DNA from: Cristatella mucedo
Taxonomy: Eukaryota > Bryozoa > Phylactolaemata > Cristatellidae
Assembly (NCBI GenBank): GCA_009760855.2
Contig: WPIO01000001.1
Coordinates: forward strand, 19,807,501 to 19,871,500
Direction of reading: 5' to 3'
DNA: 64,000 bases
The number at the start of each line of letters is the position of its first letter. Position 1 is the stretch's first letter. The notes beneath the pieces were generated by a model, which saw only the letters and a list, made by a program, of their open reading frames with translations, did no database searches and was not told where the DNA came from. Shown in pieces: positions 1-29,053 of the stretch. Position numbers and translations under genes: made by a program.

Positions 1-322
1 CTACCTGATGCTAACTAGCTCTGCCCACTATGTCCTCGGTATCCCAGCCCCACATTCCTGCCCACTCCTGCTACTTGTCATCTGCAGGCTGACTGATATT
101 ATCTTGCTGGCATGTTCCGAGAGCCACGAGTAATGCTTGGGTGTGTTCTGGGAACCCGGAGTAATGCTTGGATTAGCACCGTAAGCACACAGCAGCTCGG
201 AAGTAGCCGGGGTTAGCTTACCTGCTGGCAGTCCATGAGGAAGCCAATTTGGTACTGCTGGTGGATACTTAGGGAGAGTGAAGAGACACATGCACACACA
301 AACACACAGGCAGAGAGAGGAG

Positions 323-489
<167 letters not shown>

Positions 490-800
490 AGCAGCGGCAG
501 GCAGGGGTTTAACAGCACTGCAAAGATGCAGTCGCTGTGAATCGAGTGTACCGAGAGCAAGAGAATGTAGCTAGCACCTGCAGAGCAGAGGTGAGGCGTT
601 GACGTGTCGGATGCCTCGTGCTGCTGTGGCCTCGCTGCTGCCCTGCTTTTCCCGGTCAGTGAATGAGCAGGTTACAAGAAGGTTTTGCAGGTTGGGTGCT
701 GAATAGTGAAACAAAAGTAGCAGTCGGCTGACTCAGAAGCCTCATTTGCATAGATTAAATTCAGAGGAGCCTTGGCGGCTTTCGAATCGACCCACTTGCA

Positions 801-1606
801 ATGGGCACCAAAGGACCACTGTTTCTGCAGCACTCGAGCTCACAACCTGAGTCAGGAAGTGTACCGGTCCCACTTGCTTGGGGCAAAGAGCCAGGTGCTG
901 GGCAGAGTCAAACTGCTGCCAGCACTTGCAGCTCGAGAGTAGCCGGCGAGAGTAGCCGAATTGGTAGTCGAGTTGCTGGTTTGGTAGCTATTATGCCACT
1001 ACAGCGGACTATGAATATGGCTGCAAGGCTGGTCTTCAAGTCCCAGCGGTTTGAGCACGTGTCACCTTTGCTGAAAGAGCTAGGATGGTTGCCGGTTGAG
1101 CAAAGGATACAGAGCAAAGTTCTTATGCTGACCCACAAGGCCTGCCACGGCTTGGCTTCTTCGTACCTAGCTGAACTGCTGCATCAGTTTCAGCCTGTTC
1201 GCGCCCTCAGATCCTGTGTGGACAATAAATTAGCTGTCCCGTTCCTCCGCTTAAAGACAGTTGGCGACAGAAGCTTTAGCTCTGCAGGTCCTAGACTGTG
1301 GAACTCGCTTCCACAATTCTTACGCAACGACATCTACTCTCCAACTGCCGACTATGGCACATCTTTTTCAGCGGTCCTGAACTGCTACTTCTATGCTACT
1401 CACTACCTCCCTCAACTGCTCTCCTAACTCTGCTATGCTTCCCACTTTCTCTTTGTTGCGTGAGACGAAGTCTGTTGGCTACCGAATGCCTACCGAAAGC
1501 CGCTTAGGCTGTGAGTGCGCTATACAAAACTCTCCTGCGTAACACCCACATGGTCTTTATGACTTTGTGGAGTTACTGACGGAGATACGTTACATTACAT
1601 TACATT
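801..1606 (+). mobile_element. LINE-A fragment: C-terminus of an L2/CR1-like reverse transcriptase plus 3' UTR
   Basis: Frame 801-1427 contains the conserved tail of L2/CR1-type non-LTR polymerases: ARLVFKSQRFEHVSPLLKELGWLPVEQRI, LTHKACHGLASSYLAELL, FLRLKTVGDRSFSSAGPRLWNSLPQFLRN. The 3' UTR that follows has a recognisable block (GCTACCGAATGCCTACCG, then GAGTGCGCTATACAAAAC) and ends in ACATT repeats at about 1590-1606. The same 3' part recurs at least five times in the window. The copy is 5'-truncated and not autonomous. Confidence 0.85.
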
Positions 1607-3161
1607 GGTATGTTCACTCTGGCAGCTGCCGGCCGCTTAGGCTGTAAGTGCAAGGCTGTAAGCTGGAGGCTGGGACAAGACCATCCTGCAGTGCCGTGGT
1701 GCTCTGCTTCAGGGCAAGCTGTGTGCACACAGAGGCAGCAGGACAGCTCGAGCAGCTCGGCCGTCAGCTTGAGAAGTGATCAGCTAGATCGTCACCACCA
1801 GAATTACTAGGCAAGGTGCTGATCTGGTAGCTGTTAAGGAGATGGTTGATGGTCGACATCAACAGTCTTAGATAGTACTGAGCTGTATTGCCGTTATTCC
1901 ACTATGCTTTTGTTGAAGCTGGACTTGGCATTATAAAGTAAAGATTAGCTTCTTTAACAGCCTTTTTACATTTAATTTGGGTGGAAGATCGGCAGGGCTA
2001 CGATGCTGTAGCTGCTGCTAGGATTGATGGGTACGCCCTACAATTAATTGTCATTGTACACCAGTCGATGGACTAACCTTTATATTTTTCACATACCTTT
2101 TCAGGACAGTCCTGACCTTTTGCATTCTTTCTCAAGCTTGTCACTAGTATTCCTAGCTAGTTTACTTTCTGCAGTAAGCCACAGGCCAGTTGGGTGAGGT
2201 TAGGTTTCAAGTGCTTGCATGACAGACAGATGACTTAATAGGAGGAAAGTGGGATGGCATTGGGGATCCCCTAGTGCCCCTCGGAGGAGGAGCCGCAAGG
2301 TGTGGCGCCCCATCGCTGTGTGTGGGGCAATAGGACAGTGCTGAGCCGTCAGCAATTAGTGACTTTTCCCGGGCTGCATTGTCCCCAGGCTGTCATGTCC
2401 CGATTTTGGTTTTGAGCCTACAGCAGGGCTTGCTGCTGCTGCCGAGTGCAATGGGAGTGCCACTGCTGCCTCCCCCCAGGTGCCGAGCTTGGCCCTTCCC
2501 AGGCCTGCCTAGCGGTCATGCAGTGCATTCTGGGAAGAGCCAGCCATTGCTGATGGCTCAGCCTCACCAGCAGATCCGGATTGCATCCGGGTATGTGATC
2601 CACATCCGGATTGTGTTCATCCTCAAAGTAAACCAACAGTCCTAGTTTATTTTCCGAAGCTTGTCACCTCTGGTAAGAAGCCAGCCAGCATATGCCTGAT
2701 CACACAGGCTTGCTTGCTAGCTGCTGCCTGCAGCAAGAAGTCTGAGCACTTCGGCCTAAGCACTGATAAGCCCTGGCCAACTAGGACCGTTGGCTGGGTG
2801 GTTGTGGTAGCATAGGATTGAGTCATTTCAGAGGCTGCAGCTTTCGGTCGGCAGCTGGCTTGCCGAAACCTGACGGCTTCCAAACTGGACTGATTTCGGG
2901 CAGCTGTTGAGCTGTTCAGCGGCAGTCTTGGCCAGCAAAGGAATGTGACGTCAGGGACTCAACACCCCGGAATGTAGGTCTCTGCCTGAATGCTGGCTGG
3001 CTGGCTGCCCTTCACTCACCAGCTGGAGGAGCGGCTGATGGCCAAGGAGTTTCGGTTGGCTGCTCGGCTGAAGACAGGCTCCCTGCCTCCTGCATCCGGA
3101 GGATCTTCCGGCCATGCAGAAGGACGATTGTCATGCTGCAGGCGCTTCCTCACCGCATTCT

Positions 3162-3237
3162 GTCTGTCTCTGTCTGTCTCTCCTCCTCCCTGTGTCTTTG
3201 TCGCCCTCCCCTCTCTCCCTCTCCCTCTCTCTCTCCC

Positions 3238-3279
<42 letters not shown>

Positions 3280-3309
3280 AGTCTGTCTGTCTCTGTCTGT
3301 CTCTCTCCC

Positions 3310-3384
<75 letters not shown>

Positions 3385-3385
3385 C
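3162..3385 (+). repeat. (CT)n / (TCTG)n microsatellite
   Basis: Pyrimidine-rich top strand with CT, CTGT and CCCT interruptions, ending in a pure CT run of about 60 bases. Confidence 0.97.
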
Positions 3386-4909
3386 TCTCTTTGCTGCAAA
3401 CACCGAGTGACACAGTGACTCTTTCATGGCTGGCTTGCTTTGCCACTCGCTATTTCAATCGCTAGCGGACCACAACAGGAAGTGACTGGAATGATTTAGA
3501 GCAGAATCTTGTGCAATGGGGCTTCCAGTATTTCACGTTTGGGCCACACTCACGCAGGTGGTGACCGTTGCTTGCGCCAGATGTGCGGTCAGATCCCGAG
3601 AGCAGCAGCCGAGGGACTTCCTTCTTTAAACTGGACTTCCTTCTTTGACTTCCTGCAGGATTTCCCCTCAGGGCAGCTGCTGGACTTACTTTTTTGCACT
3701 TTTCTGCTGCCTCCTTCATCTGCAGGTAGAAGCACGTGGCTAACCGGCTGTCTCTAGTAGCGCAAATGCTGATCTGCTCAAGTTGAGATTCTTCGAATTG
3801 CTTATGTTCAGGTAGCTCGCCCGCCTCGGCTGCTTCCGACGTGGCTCCGTGGCCACGTGTGTAGCACTCGAGTAGCTTTGTCACCTGGCCGGGCAGAGGT
3901 CAAGGTATTGCATGGTCTTTGCTGTTGCAAGCCGGCAGGTCCTCTTGCTGCCGATCAGCAAGACAGCAGGCATCGAGTGCCCCAGGGGTCGAGCGACCGA
4001 CCAACCGATCGACCGACTTCCTGCAAGACAGTAGCAGGTCGTGTCCCTTTGAAAAGCTGCTGCGGTTTCCCTAAGAGGTCAGCCATTGTCTCAGCAGTGC
4101 ACCACACTGTGCCCTGCCTCCTCAGCCCCTTGGTGAGCAGGTGCCAGTACAAATCGGTTCTCAGCCAGCACCACAACGGCAGTAGACAATGCCTGGGTAA
4201 ATTAAGTCCGGAGACCCAGCTGGGAGCAGAAGCAGCAGCTATAGCAGCCGCAGCAGCCGGCAGCGGCGGCAGCAGCAGCAGCAGCAGCCATAGCCATGTG
4301 GTAGGCACAGCATGTAGGCACTGCAGTTGCTCAGGCATGCAACCCTTGCTTAGTCACTGGAGGGGGCCACTCTGCTGGTAGCTGCATCAGCCGAGTCAGC
4401 TATGTAACTCCGGCGTGCCACAGCTTATGTATCCAAGGAGATGAGTGTAGCTCATGTGTAAGTGGAGAGTTGCAAGTAACTGCAGACACTCTTCAAGCAG
4501 AGTGCAGCAGCTGCATGAGCTCTGTGGAGGCAGCTGTAAGTGCATAGTGTAGACGTGTGCCTGCATTTGTATGTGTGCCCGTATGTGTGTGTGTGTGCAC
4601 TGGCGCGTGCATGCCTGTCTGCGCGCATGCATGCACACACATGTTTGTATGTGCTTGTGCATGTATGTGCACATGCATGTGTATTTTCCATCCCACACAG
4701 CCTGTCTAAGGCAGGAGCCACATGTTGCATTAGCGTAGGATCACAGAAACAGCACACTGCCAATCCTCCTACCCAAAACCTCAATCGACAGATCCATCCA
4801 CCCCCCCCCAGGCTCAGGCAAGTTGTCGGCAAGCAAAACCTCCGAACCGCCGGCTTAGGCACCGAGGTTCGCAAGTACGTAAGTGGAAGTGTTTCAGTGT
4901 CTCCGTGCA

Positions 4910-6012
<1,103 letters not shown>

Positions 6013-6558
6013 TCTCACTGAGCTGGCTGAGTGACACGTTATGTAGACAGGTGATTTCAGTGGCAATTGTTGATGGTCCACTTGTGTGCCGATCTATGGC
6101 TGCTCGGCACTGAGCAACTTTGCTCTGGCATTTCGAGTGCAACTGCAGCCCTTTACCTCCGAGCTGCTGGTCGATTGGCACACCGGTTGATCCTGACCGA
6201 TGAACTGAAGCCGCACGGATAAGCCGGAATTTAGCTAGGCCAGGCAGGGTGCAGCATGGCTTGTCGCAGCCGTGCCTAGCTCACCTGACCTGGCACTTGA
6301 GTTGGGGTGCCATTTTGCAGTGGCACACAGAGCAGCCATTCCGAAGTAGCTAGCTGCACGGTGATGGCACCTGCAGCTTCCTGGCTGGCCGCTGGGAAGT
6401 ACCCAAGTGAGAGTGGTGTGAGGCAACGCTCGACTGGTTGCAGTTTTTGCTTGCCTGCATGTGCACTCTCGCTGCTCAGGGTTAGCCGTCGATCCAGCAG
6501 GCTCGCTCGCTCGAACCGCCCAAGACACCCTTGTTGCATAATCCATCGTCGGTTGCAG

Positions 6559-23591
<17,033 letters not shown>

Positions 23592-24500
23592 CAGAAGTCA
23601 GCTGGCCACCGAGGTTTGGGCATGCCGGCAGACCGTAACAATCGGTTTTTTTGGAGCTGCAAAGCCCGGCCTGCAGCCTCGTCGCCGACCGACTCGCTGG
23701 CCCCTTCGCTCGCTCGCTAGCCTGCCTTCGAGCAGCCTCACCAAAGCCTGGGCAGTGACCTTTGGCGATGCTTGGATGACTCGTGCACAGTCTAGGCCGA
23801 GCGGTGACCCTAGTCAAGCAGAGCACCTGTCCCGGTGCAGCCTCTGCCGTTTGCCTGCGAGCTCCCGGCGTTGAAGGCAGGCTGCGGACATTGTACGGCG
23901 CCGTGGCAATTGGGCCGATAGGTCAGGTTGACTTAGGCTGTAGGCCTGGCTATGGCGTTTTAAGCTCAGCTCAACCCCGGGTAACAGATATACTCTTATT
24001 GGTTCAGCTGTGCCTCAATGCATTTCTCGCGGCCGGCCACTTCCAGCGAACGCTGACAGAATCGGAAATTACCTACATTCGCAAGGGACGAGCTGCTCCG
24101 TGTGAAAGGCGGCTTCGTCTTTCGTTTGGATTCGCACACGCCACTTAGCAAGCTCTACCTGCTGCTAAAGCCTGCATTATTTGCCGGCGTCGTGCACTGT
24201 CTGCGGTGCAGCAGCAAGGGCGCAGGTCGGGTTTCGAGCGAAGATGCTTTTAGGGGCGAAGAGGCTTTAGCAGGTGCAGCAGTGGCTGCACCCAGCTGCT
24301 GTTGCCAGACCTGAGCTGAACCATGACGGATCATGGGCCTGCTATGCACACGGTCCCGGCGAAAGTCGAATGATTTTCGTTTGTTAGGCGGCTCTGGCGG
24401 ATTACATATCTCTATGCAGTCTCCAGTTGTGTTAAGCGTTTTATAGTTATTTTTTTAAGTGCCGGATCGCAGTCAATAAACAAAAAATGCTTTTCTTGTT
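23592..24500 (+). promoter_or_regulatory. EGFR 3' UTR and polyadenylation signal
   Basis: After the TGA at 23589-23591 there is no further coding potential on this strand that I trust. The first convincing AATAAA is at 24475-24480, which would give a 3' UTR of about 0.9 kb. A SINE/LINE-tail repeat begins at about 24620, just after it. Cleavage position and UTR length are inferred. Confidence 0.5.
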
Positions 24501-24619
24501 GGGCTCGTTGTTTCGGAAAACGTCACTGCATCGGCCGATCAGGCTGGCGGGCCGCGGTCACCAAGCGAAATCCTTTCTGTGAAAATCAATTGAGGAAATT
24601 TCGGCAAGCAAAAATGTGC

Positions 24620-24860
24620 TCGTTTAGCCCAGTGGTTAAGGTCTTCTCTGCTATATAAGTAAGGCTGGTAAATCAGCTTACCTTGTTATGTTGACACCGT
24701 GTAGGGTACTTCTAACAATATTATGCTGGATGACATTTGGATGTTCTCACTTAACATTCGATCATGCTTCCTTTGCTATATGTTAAGTGCCTAGAAAGAG
24801 ATTGTTCTCTGAGGGTGCTATACAAATTTAGTACTACCATTCTTATTATTTTTATTAGCC
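24620..24860 (+). mobile_element. SINE-like element with a LINE-B-type tail
   Basis: Begins with a tRNA-like stretch (TAGCCCAGTGGTTAAGGTC), passes through GGCTGGTAAATCAGC, and ends with the LINE-B tail AGTGCCTAGAAAGAGATTG, TTCTCTGAGGGTGCTATAC and an AT-rich ATT repeat. Sharing the tail of LINE-B suggests mobilisation by the LINE-B machinery. It lies directly downstream of the EGFR polyA signal. Confidence 0.55.
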
Positions 24861-25244
24861 TCCTTGAAGAATTCAGACGTGGCTACCTTTAGACTGACCA
24901 GCGGAGCTTGTAAAGTTATGCACCGAAGAGGTCCAAGTTGTACCGGATAGCAGCAATGCTGCGACGCCATAGCGTAATCGACAGAGGTCAGGCAGCAATA
25001 CCAAGGAAAGGGCAGTGATAGCCATCGTAGTAAAAACATTTTGAAATTTACTATGGCTTACAAGGCAGCATTCGCTCATCTTCGTCAGTACAGCTTCGAT
25101 AGCCTCGAACGCCGCTAAGAACGAATTTCAACTTTAACAAATTTAGACGACGGTTCGTTAAGGAAGCATATTTAGCTTTAAAGATAAATATGCATTTGCA
25201 GTTAAATATATCTACATATAGATTATAGTCTTGTGCCTACTGTT

Positions 25245-25427
25245 CACGGACACACACACATACGTGTGTGTGTGCGTGAACACGCACACACACCAACACG
25301 TGAGCGTTCGCGAGAACACACCAGGGATGTACATTTCTAAAACACAGAAAATATGTACCCATATGTACGTATATGTATGTATACTCAAATACACAAACAT
25401 GCGCACACACACATACACACACACACT

Positions 25428-25470
<43 letters not shown>
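25245..25470 (+). repeat. (CA)/(GT) and (TA)n microsatellites
   Basis: Imperfect CA and GTGT stretches, then a TA block at about 25431-25469. Confidence 0.9.
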
Positions 25471-25474
<4 letters not shown>

Positions 25475-25870
25475 GTATATATGGAGAGAATAGCCATATT
25501 TTATTGATTTGGCAGCAAGAGGTTCCTGCAACCAGCAGATGTATTTTGCTAGGTGTGTGAACAGTTTATCAAGACACAAACAAAACTCTACTAGGTACTC
25601 GGCCGAAGCCTCTGTAAAGACGTGTGAGGCCTACAAAGCAGTTTTTGGCAATTTATTTGGGGATGAATACTAGCGTAGGGCACCTTGTATCATATGCGAA
25701 CACAGTAAGAGAAATATTTAAGGTTAGGTGAACCTTTGGCCCTCATTAGATACAATTTCTCCAACAGTCTTGGTAATGCGTGACATACCATTATTTAATT
25801 TATAAAAATTCTGGTATTTTTACTGGCCGGTACAGGGTAGAAAAAGAACCAAGAACTTTGCCATCGCAAA

Positions 25871-26089
25871 TTGGCCAGAACCAACTTACCAGGCAAGCAG
25901 CCGCTATTCGTGCATAGCGGATCCTTACAGCAGTCGAATCGGCAAGAGGCACCTCCCAACGTGTATGCACACATTACTTCATCCATTAACCTGATGCCAC
26001 ACCGCCCTGAGCTCTCTGTTACCTCTCCGGAGAGGGATCAGCCATCTTCAGGAGAAAGTAGCGAATCAGACAGTGATAAGGTATTGTAG
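25871..26089 (+). CDS. possible orphan exon with an acidic Ser-rich end
   Basis: An open frame ends with SSGESSESDSDK and meets a donor-like GATAAG/gtattg at 26081; the stop at 26087 is just beyond. A weak acceptor (ttggccag) precedes it at 25878. The Ser/Glu/Asp-rich end would suit casein-kinase-2 phosphorylation. It lies alone between EGFR and the protease, and I found no exon to join it to. Confidence 0.2.
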   Translation: MARTNLPGKQPLFVHSGSLQQSNRQEAPPNVYAHITSSINLMPHRPELSVTSPERDQPSSGESSESDSDKVL

Positions 26090-27787
26090 ATCCAGATTCT
26101 AATTTCACAGAGAGGAGAAAGTCATACTTTCCCAACCGGAAAGACATCAACGAATTGGATTACCAAGTCCATTGTTGAGCTTCACACATCTGGGCTCAGG
26201 GAGTGAAACTTGCTGGATTGAAAATGAAATGAAGAGATCAGAAAAGGTGTCACCAATTTTTTTCTAGCTTCTTTAGTTGGAAATATATGCAGTGCTACGG
26301 CAACAATGTGGTCGGTCTATTCGAGGCTGCGTCACGACTCACGAGGCATGTGTAGGAATGACGGAGAGAGGAAAGGGGCCCGTCTGGCCAGATCCAGCAT
26401 CATCCGGCGCGAGCTCTCCGTAGGCTTCGAAGTCTGCCGTCCATGCAGTGCACCGAAACCGTTGACCAAGGAAAGTACGCCACGGGTCAGCCAGATCACT
26501 CCGGGCACCATGTTTTGAGCCGAGAACACGCAATCATCCTTTCGGATTTCCCTTGATGTAACACACTGAAAATAGCCGTTCTACCGCTGGAAGCAACGTT
26601 ACTTCGCCTTAAGCGCACATTCATAGCGCATCTCAAGCAATGTGTGAGAAAAGCAGGGAAGCAGGGAGAAAGAGAGAGAAAAGATAAAGTTTTTGTTGGT
26701 CATATTAGGTCATTTTTGAAGAATACCTGTACGTTGCCAGCCATAAAATACGACAAAAACTTCGGAACGCGACCCACTACTCTCAAAATGCCCTAACCGT
26801 AGTTGGTGAGGCTGCAGGGTTCAAAACCTGATCCTCAGTACAGCATTTGTGCTCTTAAATTTTGATTAATAAATTGGCCGTAATCCGGAAGATGAATAAT
26901 TTATAATTTTAGCCACCGCCACAAAGGTTCAGCCGTTACAAATGTAGCGTGCGGCTTCCGCGTCCGGTCGGAACTAGGCCGCAAACGCAGCGCTCGTCTC
27001 TCAGCCGCCGCCCCGACGAATATCGGCGGCGGCGCCGGAACCTCATATTACGGCTAGCTGCTTGCGGTTACAGTAGTTTGACGCTCCGAGAACAAGCAGG
27101 CGGCATTAACGAAACGCCTTCGTGTCCGAGAACGGCTGCGTATCTGGGCTCGCAGTGCGAAAAGGTCACGTGATCGCCCTCTTCTGCGCCCGCCCGCGCT
27201 CTCACCGCTCCATGCTCTCCAGTCCGTAACGCAGCCTCAGTTCAAAAATAAACTCATGAACACACAATCATCAATAAGCCATAAACTCAAGAATTTACAA
27301 ACTCACGATAAACCATAAAACCACAGGTGCTGCACCAATGCACGCAGGTAGGCCGACAGTAGCAGAAACACGTAAGCGACGTAGAGCGCGCATACTTTGA
27401 CAAATCAACTCTGCATCCATAATGCAGACGAGCTTATTTGAAAGCAGCCGACGGTTACAGGAATTCAACAGCGGCCGTGACGTACACCAACGGCTCTGTG
27501 GCCTAGAGCTCAAATCAGCTGTAACGGTAATGCCCTTGAGTCTCTAATCCTGAGTGCCCGCATATCTCGGGGTGCAGGCATTTTATACGGCCTCAGCAAT
27601 TAGCTAATGTATGTTCGCATAATCACGAACAATACTTATCCGCCATAGTACGGCTGGCTTAACTGGCGCCGCCGTTTCACGGTACAAGGAAAGCGGCTAG
27701 GTTGCACCGTGGCTTGGCAGCTGGCAACGGGCCAGAAGAGAACGCCGCTACCTTTAACTCGGGGCCTCGAGCGCTTCTCGCGCTCTG

Positions 27788-27892
27788 TTATATATAAGTT
27801 ATATATATAGGTTAAGTTATATATATATGTTATAAGTTATATATATATATATATATATGTTATAAGTTATATATATATATATATGTTATAAG

Positions 27893-27925
<33 letters not shown>
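27788..27925 (+). repeat. (TA)n array with TTATAAG interruptions
   Basis: TA runs broken by repeated TTATAAGTTATATA segments; a LINE-A fragment starts about 80 bases later. Confidence 0.92.
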
Positions 27926-27927
<2 letters not shown>

Positions 27928-28004
27928 GCGCGAAGGAAGAATGAAAACAGAGAAATCGTCGTTAGCAATAAATTCAGTCTAATTCTGCACCGTGGCGTCT
28001 CGTC

Positions 28005-28445
28005 ACCTTGAATCCTTCATACCTAGCTGCACTGGTGCACCAGTTTCAGCCTGCTCGTGCCATCAGGTCCTGTATGGACAAAAAATTAGCTGTTCCATTC
28101 CTCCGCTTAAAAACCGTTGGCGACAGAAGCTTTAGCTCGGTAGGTCATAGACTGTGGAACTCACGTCCACAATTCTTGCGTAACTACTCTGCTGCTGCCG
28201 ACTATGGCTCATTCTTTTCAGTGGTTCTGAGCTGATACTTCCACGCCTCTCACTACCTTAACAGCCCTCCTGAATCGGCTATGCTTCTCACTTTCGCTAT
28301 GTTGCGTGAGATGGTCTTTTTGTTGGCTACCGAGTGCGTACCGAAAGCCACTTAGACTTTAAATGTGCATCGACAACTCTCCTGTGTAAGACTCACATAG
28401 TCTTTGTGGCCTTATGCAGTTACATACGGAGATACATTACATTAC
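28005..28445 (+). mobile_element. LINE-A 3' fragment
   Basis: Encodes SYLAALVHQFQPARAIRSC and FLRLKTVGDRSFSSVGHRLWNS, then the LINE-A 3' UTR, ending in ACATT repeats at about 28430-28445. It is 5'-truncated just downstream of a long (TA)n tract. The polymerase frame has decayed with an early stop. Confidence 0.8.
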
Positions 28446-29053
28446 AAATCGATCCTAGAAACTGCCCAACTACTTCTGATTGACGAGATAGCTTTCCTGC
28501 TAAAAGCACAGTGATCATGGAATAATGCTGGGCATATGAAAGTGAGTGGCGGCTACCGTTAGCTAGTGTCACGTTTTCGTCAGTCTGTTTAAGCAGCGAA
28601 AATGCAGAGCGAAACCTCACCGTTTAGCTGGCGAGGGCGGGCTACTATAGTTTCACTATTTCCAGACCTTCGAATGATCCATTTGCTTCAGATGGCTGAT
28701 ACTGCGAAAGAAAATGGGTAGCAGGTCTGAAGCAGCACAAGGAGGCTGTATCAGATTACTCAGAAAACTCAGTCCTGAGGTCTTAATGATCCGCGGCCCT
28801 TACATTCTTCAGCAAACATTCACCAATAGTACACTAAACAAGAGTTTGCAGTGAATAGAGACGGCTATTCAGATAACTAAGGAAACGGAAGCAGTAGACT
28901 TCAGTACACAGCGTCTTAATCCGAGCGTCCACTTAAATCATAGCTCGGGCTAACTTTGTCACGTGAGCCGAACTGTCAGGTGGGGAGGGCAAGGTCAAAA
29001 GTCTCCCGATCGGATTCCGAAGGGCATAGCGCGATTGCTGTCTGTCTCGGTAT

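Larger units (their letters stand above)
24861..29053. other. intergenic region between EGFR and the protease
   Basis: Holds microsatellites, a LINE-A fragment, an orphan possible exon near 25.9 kb, and a CpG- and GC-rich patch at about 26945-27230 that stands out from the AT-rich surroundings. The patch has no convincing frame. It might be a promoter-like element, but nothing starts there that I can support. No other genes seen. Confidence 0.5.

Noticed and set aside
801-1427. A 208-codon frame as a host gene
   Set aside because: It matches the C-terminal end of L2/CR1-like reverse transcriptases and recurs elsewhere in the window.
3516-3560. An ATG frame ending at a donor-like CAG/gtggtg as the EGFR signal-peptide exon
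   Set aside because: It ends in phase 0 whereas phase 1 is needed, and it lacks a hydrophobic core.
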